DNA of 64,000 nt from Desmodesmus armatus (lineage: Eukaryota > Chlorophyta > Chlorophyceae > Sphaeropleales > Scenedesmaceae): positions 124,001 to 188,000 of the forward strand of contig VIIQ02000565.1 of assembly GCA_007449985.2 (NCBI GenBank), written 5' to 3'. Shown here piece by piece: positions 1-11,462 of the stretch; position 1 is the first letter of the stretch; the number at the start of each line of letters is the position of its first letter. A model generated the notes under the pieces. That model saw nothing but the letters and a program-made list of their open reading frames with translations. It was not told the origin of the DNA and searched no databases. The position numbers and the translations under genes are program-made.

Positions 1-1297
1 GCGTGAGAACCATGCGCCGGCACGTTCCCCATGCAGCGTCAACAAATTCAAACTACACGGGTGCATCTGTTCTGACGATGTTTGGTTGTTTGCGGTTTAG
101 CTAGAGGCTAGGAGGTTGCATGACGGCCAACGTATGCTGGCTTCTGGCGGCGTGCAAGCCACGCCATGGCATGGCATGGCATGCCCAGATAGTTGAGCAC
201 TGCCGAAGTGCAGGACGGGTTGTTTCAGAAAAGATCACTGGCAGCAGGTTGAGCAGGTGCCTGTGTTGCAGCATGATGCAGCGGCTTATCAATGCGTGCA
301 GCAGCAGCAGTATGTGCAGCAGCAAAGCCATGTACGCCTGTCTACCCCGTGTTTGGTAGAGCTGTGTCTGGCACAAGTAGCACCAGCGGCACTGGATGTG
401 TCACCGTTGGTGTGTGTTGCAGCCGGCACTGACCTGCCTGTGTGGGTTGCCGTATGTGTAGTTGTGCTCAAATAGTGACGTGCCTGTTATGGGGTGCTGC
501 AGGCTGTGCCCAGCTAGTAGGCCTGTGCAGCTGGCCTAATGCTGGTGCCATCACGTTTGTGTTGCTGCGTTGCAGAGAGCCTGAAAATGGCCCAAGTGTT
601 AATTCCAGAGTGTGGTTGCTGCATTCGTGGGTGTGGAAGCATGTCTCTTGCGAGGACACAGTCACTCAGTGCAGGGTTGTGTTTTTGTGATGGTGAACTG
701 CAATGCAAGTTGGTATGAAGTTGGTGCAGGTGCATAGTGCTAATTGCTGTCTGGACTGTCGTATGTGTGGGGGGTTCAGGTGCATGCTGCTGGCTATCAA
801 TTGATGCTTGTAACAGTCTCATCCTGTGACGGGTACTGGACATGCAAACATCTATCATTGACTTGAACAAGTCAAGCTAAATAATGAATCATATTCTATG
901 CCTTTCGCGACTCTAGCTGCAGTGACAACGGGCGTGCGCTCTTGTACCGCTTGGCGCGAGATCTTCACCCTGCCAACCCCGCTTGATACTACCAACGATC
1001 AAGAACTCAAAATCAGCCCAAAACTGATAGCTGGCCTGCTAGAGGCTGTTCAGCATGTGCGTCGGCTGCTGCAGCAGTGCCGGACAGCAGTGCTGCAACT
1101 ACAGTGGAGAATAAAGAAGCACCATGGCTGGCAGTGTACCTCAAAAATGCAGCATATTCTTCTTGGTGGCTGGCTGGAGCTTGCTGATGCTGCATGCTGG
1201 CCCAGGTGACCAGTGTAACGCGATCTTTTGGCCAGCATAACAAATTGTCACCCTCAGCAAAGATGCCCTGGCCCGCATGTGATCATGCAGCACGCAC
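1..1297. other. No recognised gene
   Basis: Only short overlapping open frames without family resemblance are seen. The sequence has short GCA/TGC-rich runs (for example near 295-325) like the rest of the window. It may hold the promoter and 5' exons of the gene that follows, but no start or splice chain could be fixed. Confidence 0.4.
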
Positions 1298-4200
1298 TTG
1301 CTGACACCCACATCATATACTAGTCGCATGTTCCCTTCATTGAGAGGTTATACTGAAGTGGTGAGAATCTGCAACATGCTGGCTTGGTCAGGTTTCAGCA
1401 CGCGCCACCTCACAAGCAGCAGCGCAAGTGCAAGCTCTTCAATCCATTGCAGTCCATTACCTGCCAGCAGTGCTACAGCCCCTGCAGTATGCCTCTCCCC
1501 TGCAACATCGACAGCACGCCATGGCATCCGACACACCCCTCTCCCTTGCACGTCTTGCCTGCTTGCAGCACACGCTCAGCCCCAGATCCTCACCACACAA
1601 GACTGTCGCTCAGCCAGGGCTATCACAGCCATCTGTCTGATCAGCACAGACACACAGCAGGTGCTCGACCTCCGACTCGAAAACTCAGACGGACAGACAG
1701 TCCCAGCCTGCGCTACGGCAGCAACAGCAGCAGCAGCAGATACTGAGGGCACCACCGAGACACAGACCATCGTTGTCCCACCGGGTGATGGCATCTACGG
1801 GATTCGTGTGTGTTATGCAGACGGTGGCGCCGGTGGCGTGGCGGGGGTTATATTCACGTTGTCAAGTGAATCGAGCGTGTGCGGCAACCCTCTAGCAGCA
1901 GGTGCAGTGTGCAGCTCAGCTGCAACGGAGTCGTCAGCGCCCTTGGCAGCTGTCACTGCAGAGTGTGGGGGTCAAGGCCTGGCGAGGGTGACTGAGGTCT
2001 GCTTCAACCCAAACTACACCAACCCTGTTATCCCTAGCACAGGTGGGTAGTTGAGCATTGGGGCAACAGGCTGCCGTGCTTAGTCAACAGCGTTCAACCT
2101 CTTTTGACGCTGTTCTCCAGCAGGTTTGGCTCTTCATCTGGAAGGGTCCTTACAGAAATCCAGCAGCCATCTGTAACAAGCTGGTATGCAGCAGCAAAGC
2201 CAGCCTGGCTAGAAGCTGCTGTTTCTGGCACAATGTATCACCGCCAGCCTGCAATATTTTTGATGGAACTCTATTGCATTTCAGCTTGCCTCTGCCGCCG
2301 GTGCATGCTGGCGCATCATCACACCCGTGTGACCCGCCCCATTAACTGCCCCTATATGCTGCATTGCTGCTTCCTTTGCTGTCCTGTCACAGCAAGCATC
2401 ATGCAGATCGGCGGTGCAGGCTGCGGCCCAGGCTGGGAATTCACCCCTGATGGACAGTGCAGCCCCTGCCCACGGAACTTCTTCAACCCAGGGGGGGTGG
2501 AAGACGCATGCCAGCCCTGCCCCCCGGGCTGGTGACAGTGTCGGATGGTGCCACAAGCTGCGGTAAGCTCTGCTGAGAGATGGTTGGCTGCTGTCCTGGT
2601 TCCACATGCGCTGCTGCCCCCTCTTGCGCTGCTCAGTTTGTGCACTGACAAGCTGTATCACCACCACTATGTGATGAATGACTGCCATGCATATGCTTGC
2701 CATGCCGCATGGCATTTGGGCAGCCACAGATATCACCCCATATGACCAGGAGCCAGTGGTGCGCAGCGTGCATGCACTGCAGTGCAGCACAGCCCCGACA
2801 CCCCTAGCACACAACCAGTGTGGCCCAAAGTGGCACTGGGCCTGCTGCCATCAGTAACAGCACGCCTTCTCTGTTGTTTCTCTGGTGTTCAAATGTCATA
2901 GGGTGCCCACCAGGGTATGGGAGCGACCCCAATACCCCAGGCGCACCCTCCTGCATCCTTTGTGCGCCAGGTTCCTACCACCCAGGCGGCAACACCATAC
3001 AGCCGTGTTGGCGCTGCAGAGGCAGCACCTTCTTGACTTCACCCCAGGGAGCATCCAGCTTGGTGCAGTGCGTGTGCAGGCCAGGTGTGTCCCGGCTGGT
3101 ACGGGTCAAGGGTGGGGATTGGCAGGATGAACTGGTGGCAGTGCCGCAGTCGGGACTGCCGGGCTCATGTCGGAGTGTGAAAGGGAGAAGGTTCCAGCTG
3201 GCAGTTGTGTGGATGTTCTAAAACACCTGACAGCTCCGAGGGCAGGGAGTCCCCAATGACGGTCAGACTCTATAATTTTTTGGGGTTTTTTTACCAGACA
3301 CTGTAATGGCTTGCTTGCTGAGCTGCTGTTCTCACAAAATGAGTGACACTGTGACAGCTGCCAATGATGGCTCAACCCTTCCACTTGAGGTGGTTTCAGG
3401 TGTGCCACTAACTGAGTTGCCTTTTCTTTACCCATGCAGCATGTTTTGTAGGGCGTGGCTGTTCCATCTTAAACCATGATGACCACTGAGCCCGTACCGA
3501 TTGCCCATCGCCATGTGGTGCAAACCCCAACACATGCACTGCTCTGTTGCTGCCTTGCTGTTGCAATGCAGGCTATGGCTCAAGTGTACTTGCACCAGAG
3601 AGATGTGCAAAATGCCCAAATGGCACCTACCAGAACAACATGACGGCCAGTGTGCCTCAAAACCCCCTGGCTTCCAAGGTCCTGATCCCTCCAGGAACAG
3701 GGAAGGGCAAGGGGCATGGCGACTGTGACACATGCGGTCCAACCATCAGGGAGTGCAAGCCCTTGCCTCCTCCCCCTCCCCCACCCCCTCCTCCACCCCC
3801 TCCTCCTGTACCATGCTGTGTCTGCAACATAAGCCGACTGGTAAACTCCACTTCTGACTATTGCCTGGAATTTTCAGATAGCGGCAGATACCTTTGGTTC
3901 TATTGTGAGTGCCTTGCGTGTGTCGACTATGGCGACATGATGTATGTGAATGTTGAGACGTCGCCAGACGTTACTGAATTTCGTGCGCTGCGAGCTACTG
4001 CTCGAGTGCACTCGGACAGCAAACAGAAGCCACCGATGGGGACATTACCTGGGCATGCGTCACTGCCACTGGCAGGCAACCCTGCAACACTATCCCCAGC
4101 AATTCCAGGCCCAACAAGCACGCGGTTCTGTGAGATACATGTGTTGACTCACTGGATGTTTTCTTGCGCAAAGTGGACACCTCTTGCCGGTCAAAGAGTC

Positions 4201-4641
4201 CGTATGAACATGCGCTGGAATGGAGACATTCCATACTACTGGCCGGACCCAACCTGCTACTGGCCATCGTACGAGTTCACCATACCTACAACAGGAGCCC
4301 GCCTGATCAACACACCTACCCCAACCCCTGGCACCCCGATGCTACCCCCTAGCTCAACACACAGCCAGAACCTCCGGCCGCCGCAGTCAACAGCAACCTC
4401 ATGGCTCACGCGCAGCATACAGAGGGAGCTAGGGTCATGGGTCTCCAGAGGTACTACCTCTGCCAAAGGTGGAAGTGCCAGTGGCAGTGCTGACTCAATT
4501 CCGGCCTTCAGTTCCATGGGCGCTGGCAGCCCCGCCCCGCCACTACCACCACCGCCGCCGCCGCCTCCCCCTCAGCAGCAGTTACTTAGCAGGCCCAGAG
4601 GCAGAACCAGACGCCGATGCAGGCCCGGGGCTGCATGTTGA
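1298..4641 (+). CDS. Secreted Cys-rich protein with GCC2/GCC3-like repeats and polyproline stalk
   Basis: Four exons chain in phase: to 2042, 2420-2562, 2902-3084 and 3572-4641 (all GT-AG, all phase 1). The joined protein has an N-terminal domain with paired Cys, then repeats of the type CxPG(x)nCxxCPxGxY (for example GCPPGYGSDP, CAPGSYHPGG, CAKCPNGTY). These resemble the ephrin-receptor-like GCC2/GCC3 family of secreted eukaryotic proteins. A run of about 15 prolines follows near 3766-3807, as in algal hydroxyproline-rich wall proteins, then a Cys/Trp-rich domain and a second Pro run near 4540-4572. The start is unresolved: the open frame reaches back to 1298, but an acceptor (CTTGCAG) near 1568 precedes the clearly protein-like part. 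Exon 2 breaks frame at 2520-2528. Role in extracellular matrix or surface is inferred from domain type only. Confidence 0.6.
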
Positions 4642-6861
4642 GTGGTGTGGGCTGATTGGCACAGAACATTCAATGGAAGGTTACCCATGACTCATGATCA
4701 GCACGATTGCTGCATACCAGTGAGGACATTGTGTCAAGGGAACTGGCTTTGTTGTGCATGGCATTAATCACTCTGTGACTGGCAGTGGGCAGCTGACAGT
4801 GTATGTGTGATGTGAACTTTTGTTCACCTCTCACGAGTCGTGTGGGCTTGTGCATAAGCCTGTAGGCATGCCCCACTGTGGCTTACCAATGCATTACGTT
4901 AGGGCCTGTGGGACCTCACAAGCCAGGCAGTCAAGGCCTGCAGGGTTTACTGGGCAACTGGCAATGACTTGTGTGAAAAATGGGGTGTGTGTTGTGAGGG
5001 CAAACCAGTTGTCATGGGTGAAACGCTAGCCCAAAAGTCTGGAGGGCTTTGGAGCTGAGCTGCGTAAACCCTTGAGGCATGTGCCACACATGCATACTAT
5101 GCTATCACGGTGATAATGGTTGGGAGTGAAAAGCATGTGCTCCTTCAAAATGGGGACAGTATGGAGTGCGTGCGCCTCGCTACTGCTGCATCGGCAGCTG
5201 CTGGTGTTGTCATCTTGCATGCTGAGTGGTGTCTGACTTGACTTCCTTGCAGCATTGGCAGTCATGGCGATTTGCAGGTGTGGTTTATTGCATGGCTGCG
5301 GTGGCACAGGGATGGTGGGTGTGTCTAGTGTTGTATTGCGAAACTGGCTCCGTTTTTTGGGGCTTTGCAAAGTTGTGTGTGGCCACTCATGATCTGGATT
5401 CAGGCGGCCTATCGCCACCCCACAAAAGGTAGAACCGTGGTCATGATGGCCATCCGATGGTCATTGGCGTGCGGGCTGTCATGGCCTGTGCCTCACGTGT
5501 GACCTCTGCATGTCTGTGAGTAAAGGGTGGTGCCAGCGCCTGGAGGTGCTTTGGTAAGGCATGCCTATTTCGGATTTTGGCGGGCACGTTGCGGTGTTTT
5601 GCTCATGCCATAAGTCCGTACCAAAGTGTTCAACACTAAGACGGCCTTCAGGCGGACATGTTTCAGATGTGTGATGTTTCATACATCAACTTCATCACGA
5701 CTTATAGGACTCGGTCAACTGGGCCAGCTCAGATCTGAACTCTGAAGCCGTCTTGTGGCTCTGCTGGATTTGATGTGCAACAGCCGATAGTGTTGGCATG
5801 AGTGGAACCCCCTCACCCAACAGAATGCGACAAGTTGATGCTGCCGCTTTTCAGTTGGGAAAGCATGTCTGCGCATTGGGTTTGTGTAGGTCAAGCAGTC
5901 ATGTGTGTCATCCATACGCATAGAGGTTGCCAAACCTGTCATAGTATCCCTCCAGAAAATGGTCCAAACATCTTTCAAACCCAAAGCAGCCACCACACGC
6001 ACAATTCAACCCTGGATGCACTGATGGCTGCTGGCACAAATGCACAGGGAACCCAGGCCCTACAGCCTCCAAATACACCAAGCACTAAGCCTGCCTCACC
6101 CATATGTACATACATCGACCTCAAGGACAACAGGCACACCCCATCACGACATGCATCGCCAGCATATGTACACAAACACCATCACGCTGCATACCTGTGA
6201 CACTCACTGCATGCGCGACACAAAACACAACTGCGCAACTGTTCAGAAGCTCGAGGTGGTCATGTCGCCTCTCATCACACCAGTGCTCGGGACGAACATG
6301 GCTGCATGTCCAGGCCAGACCACCAACGCCCACAATCTGCATGGGCCTGAGGCAATGCAAACTAACAGCCGTGGTACAACAACACAGAACACATGTGCCA
6401 AGCTCCAATCACCATACCAAGCACTCAGGCAGCGGGATGCACTAGTGTGGACCGACCCAGCAAAGCCCGCATGTGAATTGTATAAGCTTGAGACAACAGA
6501 ACTGCACAGGCCTGATGGAAGATGCTGCTACACCTCACCAACGTGGCCAGTCTGCCATACTGCAACGCTGCTGGCTGCTGCATCGTGGTGCACAAATGGC
6601 ACACAGTCCCTGTCCCGCCATCAACACTAGTGACAACGACCCCCACAGGCAAAAGCCGTAGCAAACCATCAACACGTTCCTGACTCTAGAAGTACATGCT
6701 GCTCAAGCCCAACATAACTGCCACCAACACAACCAAACCAACCCAAAATAAAAAACAGGAGGCCCTGTCTACGCACATATATAACACACTGCAAGTGGCA
6801 CCTGCATCATGCCGGCCGATTCTCATAGCGGCACAGAGTACAAAGACACCCTTGCACTTGA
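4642..6861. other. No recognised gene
   Basis: About 2.2 kb with only short unrelated open frames on both strands. The left part probably contains the 3' UTR of the preceding plus-strand gene, and the right part may contain the 3' UTR of the minus-strand sigma factor gene. No RNA gene or element was recognised. Confidence 0.4.
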
Positions 6862-6903
6862 TCGCGCTGGGGCGCGTCAGATCGCGCTGGGGCGCGTCAG
6901 TAC
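6862..6903. repeat. 20-bp direct tandem repeat
   Basis: A unit of about 20 bp built around GATCGCGCTGGGGCGCGTCA occurs twice in direct tandem, followed by a partial third start. No function is suggested. Confidence 0.7.
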
Positions 6904-6924
6904 GATCGATCCTCACGCCGGCAC

Positions 6925-7129
6925 AGCGCCCTGCGAAAGTTCATCACCACAATCGACAGCGTGCCCGTCCTACAGCTTGCCTGCAGCCGCACCCAGCTGC
7001 ACAGTGCTGCTTGTGTCTCGCTGCATGACCACTAGCACCGCCAGCTAGCCCTGCTGCTTCCCCCCCTGCTGCTGCAACAGATGCTGCCGCTGTTATAAAG
7101 GCTGCTGCTGCTTGCACCAGGTGACTTGG

Positions 7130-7163
<34 letters not shown>

Positions 7164-7330
7164 CGTACCACTGGGGGCCTCATGCCAGGTCCAGATTGAC
7201 ACACCCTCCTGCAGCGCGTGAATCACCACAGGTGACACCATGCCCTTCCTGTAGGAGGCCCACAGCCGCTGCATCCAGCTGCACAGTGCTGCTAGTGTCG
7301 CTCGCTGCATGACCACCAGCGCCGCAAGCT
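6925..7330 (-). pseudogene. Decayed extra copies of the sigma-factor C-terminal HA cassette
   Basis: Downstream of the stop at 7462-7464 the minus strand repeats the end of the protein. At about 7171-7320 it encodes WMQRLWASYRKGMVSPVV and WTWHEAPS, nearly identical to the second HA domain of the upstream gene, but lacking the first half of the domain. A more degraded copy of the middle of the domain lies at about 6940-7030 and is out of frame. Each copy is followed by an Ala/Ser-rich tail and the same terminal QQG-stop block, seen at 7035-7060, 7325-7345 and 7462-7475. They look like leftovers of tandem expansion of the terminal exon segment. Confidence 0.7.
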
Positions 7331-7415
7331 AGCCCTGCTGCTTCCCCCGCCCATGGCTGCTGCTGCTTGGGGTGCTGCTGCTGCCAGCATTCTTGGAAGC
7401 TGGCTGGGCGGAAGG

Positions 7416-7449
<34 letters not shown>

Positions 7450-7461
7450 GCACTGGGGGTG

Positions 7462-10400
7462 CTAGCCCTGCTGCTTTCCCCGCCGGCTGCTGCTGCGCCG
7501 AATGCTGCCGCTGCTACGACGGCTGCTGCTGCTTCCGCCAGCTGGATTGAGAGCCGCCGCCGCAGCAGCAGCAATAGCAGCAGTCACCATACTGGGGGCC
7601 TCATGCCAGGTCCACATCGGCACACCCTCCTGCAGCGCTTGAATCACCACAGGTGACACCATGCCCTTCCTGTAAGAAGCCCGCAGCCGCTGCATCCAAT
7701 TGAACAGGTAGGACCCCTTGTAAAACACCCTGGGTGCATGCGGCAGCTGCCCATGCTCCTGCACATACTGCTGCAGCAGCTGGACAAGCTCCAGGTTGGT
7801 CCGGCGGCTGCGGCGGCGAGCAGCTGGCTCACTTTCGCTGCCACCAGCAGCAGTAGCAGCAGCTGCAGCAGCCGGCGTACTGCTGCTCTTGCGGCTGGCA
7901 GCCACCGCAGCTCCAACACTACTGCTGCCAGCGGCAGCAGTAGCAACTCCAGCAGCAGCAGCCGGCGTACTGCTGCCAGCATCGGCAGCAGCAGCAGCAG
8001 CCCGCTTACTGCTGCTGCTTTTGACGGCAACAGCAGCCGACTTTCTGCTGCTGCTTTTGACAGCAACAGCACCCGACTTTTTGCTGCTGCTTTTAACAGC
8101 AGCAGCACTCCTCTTACTACTGCTGCTTTTGACAGCAGCAGCAGCAGCCGACTTACTGCTGCTGCTTTTGACAGCAGCAGCAGTCGCCTTACTGCTGCTG
8201 CTGTCATCAGCAGCAGCAGCATCAGCAGCAGCAGCAGGCTCCCGAGGTTCCCCCCAGTCCCAGATCGGCACCGCTTCCTCTATCGTAGCCACCACCACAG
8301 CCGACACCTTTCCCTTCCAGTACCGCGTCCGCAGCCGCTGCATCCAACTGTACAGGTTCGTCCCCTTGTACCGCTCATTATACCGCTGCGGCAAGCGCCC
8401 GTGCTCCTGCACATACTGCCGCATGAGCTCGATCAGCTCGATGGTACGCACCCCAGTGTACGTTGGCGGCGCTACGACCGCTGCTGCTGCTGTTGCCGCC
8501 GCTGCTGGGTCCTCTTCCCATGAGGAGGAGGAAGAGCTGCCGACCGCACCCACTCCCACTCCCTCCCCTGCTGCTGGTAGCTGCCCATTCACACCGGCAG
8601 CACTCCCACCACTCCCAGCAGTGGCTGCGGAGGCTTGCCTTGTGGCTGCAACAAGCTTCCCCAGGGCCTGGTTGCGCACATTCGCCACCAGCTGATGCGA
8701 GCTGAAGCCCAGCTGTACAGCAGCTTGCTTAAGGCTGATGACACCCCTGCTGCTCTTCGCTGCCTGCAGAACTTTGGGGTTCCTCCCAAGGGCCATCCTC
8801 ACATCATCCCCAGCAGGGTCCCTGCCTGCAGTACTGCTGCTTGACTGCCTGCCCCTACCCCTGGTGCTATCTGTACCGCTCTTGCTCGGCGGCCTGCCCC
8901 TGCCTCGTGACGATGTACTGCTTGTACTGCCGCCGTCCTCCGCCCCTGTACTGCTGCTCACACTACCTAGGGCTGAGGGCGGCAACTCCACCCCTAGCCC
9001 CGCTGTCACATCCTGATCGAGCCCGTACAGTACTGAGATCACCTGCTGCTCAAGGGGGGTAAGGACCTGCAGCATGCTCTGCATGTTAGACTCCAGCGAG
9101 CCACCTACGTCGTCTATCGTATCGAGCATCGTGCCTGTTACGCTAGCTGCAGGAGAGGCTGTACTCGCTGCCAGCTGCACTAGCTTTGCAGCAGCTGCTG
9201 CTACCGACTCCCCTGATGCCGCTGCCGCCCCCGGTGCTGCTGCTGCCGCTGCTCCACCAGCCGCCGCAGCAGCGAAACCCGCATCAGCCCCTTGCTGTAC
9301 CTCTTGCTGCACGCGCATGCTGGCTTGCGCCCAGGTAGGAATCTGCCCAGCAGCTGCGAGGAGAGTGCCCACACCCCCAGACATGCTGCCCTCCTGCCCA
9401 GACCCCCGCAGCACATCGCTGTCTTCGTCAAGGTCTGTGGTGGTCAGCAGGTTGGCCCAAGCTGTGGTGCTGTTGCCGTCTGCCTTGCTGCTGGCTGTGC
9501 TGGTTGCCAGAGCTTCCAATGAGGTTGGGGTGTGTTGGGTGAGTGTATCACGGATGGCTGCGACGACCGCTGATGGCTTGGATTTGAAGTGGGCGGCAAC
9601 CTGTGCGGGTAAAGGTGCAGGCGGGGGGGGGGGGTACCATGTGAGCATAGAGCATGTCTGGCTGGGGAGTGTCTTTACTTCCGCATCTAGATCTGTTGTG
9701 GTCAGCAGGTTGGCCCATGCTGTGCTGCTGTCGCTAGCTGAAGGTTTTATGTTGCTGTTGGTTGCCAGGGCTTCCAGTGAGGTGGGGGTGCGTTGAGTGA
9801 GGGTGTCACGGATGGCTGTGACGACTGCTGAGGGCTTGGATTTAAAGTGGGCGGCAACCTGTGCGGGTGGTGGGTGAGTTCAGGCAGAGGCAGGGGGGGG
9901 GGTAGGGGGTGAGCACTGTAAGTAAGTAAGTGCATGTCTGCAACTGTGTTGGGTAAGTTGGGTTGTGATGTTGCTGATGTTGTTGTTGGTTGCCAGGGCC
10001 TCCAGGGAGGTGGGGGTGTGTTGGGTGAGTGTGTCACGGATGGCTGTGACGACTGCTGAGGGCTTGGATTTGAAGTGGGCGGCAACCTGTGCGGGTGGTT
10101 GGGGGGAGGCAGGGGGAGTGTCCCGGGGGGGGGGGGGGGGGTATGTGAGTAAGAGCATGTCTGGGCGAGGGAGGAAGTGCCTTGGTTATCTCGTCTAGGT
10201 CTGTGGTGGTCAGCAGATTGAAGATGTATGCGTGGGTGCTGTTGCCATCTGCCTTGCTGCTGCCTGTGCTGGATGGCAGGGCCTATGGGGGGGGGGGGTG
10301 GAATGGCTGTGACGACTGCGGATTGCCTAAATTTGAGCGTGCAGCAACTTGCACGGGTGTATGGGGTGGCCACCTACGCGTGTGAATAGAACCATCAAGA

Positions 10401-11431
10401 GAGAACCCACCTGCTTCACCATATCAGGGTGCCGCTCAATGTCCCGCAATGCGTCGGTGCCATAGTGCTGTGCCACGTGCCGCACCATCTGCAGGTGGTG
10501 CTCCGGGCGCCGCATGGCCCTGCCAGCCTCCGCAACACTGCATGTCACAGCACAGCATGACACAGCACAGCATGACACGGCACAGCATGACACGGCACAG
10601 CATGACACAGCACGGCACAGCACGGCACACAGCGTAAGGGGTAAGGCGTGATGGAAGCGCGTCCGAGCAGATGCACACCCAACACACTCCCTCCCAGAAT
10701 CCCTGAAACCCCACAACTCTTGCAACCCAAACACCCCATTCGCCACCAACCCCACAGGCCATGGCTGCAATTTCGTCCTGTCAAGATGAACCCGCTTCAC
10801 CCTGGCCGAACCGTACTGATAGCTCTCACAGAAGCCGATACCCGACACGCTCCTCATCGCCTCATCAGTAATTGAATGTCACCCTGGCCATTTGAGGAGC
10901 CAACACAAGGCTCATTGGCCAAACCAACAACCACAGCAATGTCCCAGCTGTGCTATCACAACTGGCCTCGTCACCGCAATGACGGATGCTGTTGACTCGA
11001 CAAGCCCCCGGCCCAGCGCCCACTCACCTGCTGCGTGAGATGTGCTGTGCGATCCACAAACTCGCCACTGTGCTGAAGCGAGTGCCCTTGCCGGGTCAAC
11101 AGCTGTGCAAGCAAGTAACCACCTCCAAGCACCCCCGCCCCCCAGCACCAACCTTTCAACCATCACAGGCACCCCCCCCTCCCCACCTGAGCATCCCCCC
11201 TGCGCCAAGTCTGCCCCTAAGCGCCCTATCAAGATCCCACAAGCAACACCTACGGCTGCAGCCAAAATCCCACAGACGTGGCACGCGCCACGCCCACATC
11301 CCTGGCAGCCCCCAACCCTCTCACCTGCTGCGTGAGATGTGCTGCGCGATCCACATACTCGCCACTGTGCTGAAACGAGTGCCCCTGCCCGAGTCAGGAA
11401 GTACCCCTTCCAAGCACCCCCCCCCCTTGCC

Positions 11432-11462
<31 letters not shown>

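Noticed and set aside
6040..6630. 196-residue plus-strand frame
   Set aside because: No family resemblance, no signal peptide, no splice context; typical of chance frames in this base composition.
7738..8695. Long plus-strand Ser-rich and Leu-rich frames
   Set aside because: Shadows of the minus-strand Ala/Ser/Lys linker of the sigma factor, which has conserved domains on both sides in the minus-strand frame.
10545..10625. CACAGCATGACA tandem repeats as a coding stretch (Cys-Ala-Val-Ser repeats on the minus strand)
   Set aside because: It lies just upstream of the acceptor of the 10537 exon, and the phase-correct model skips it as intron.
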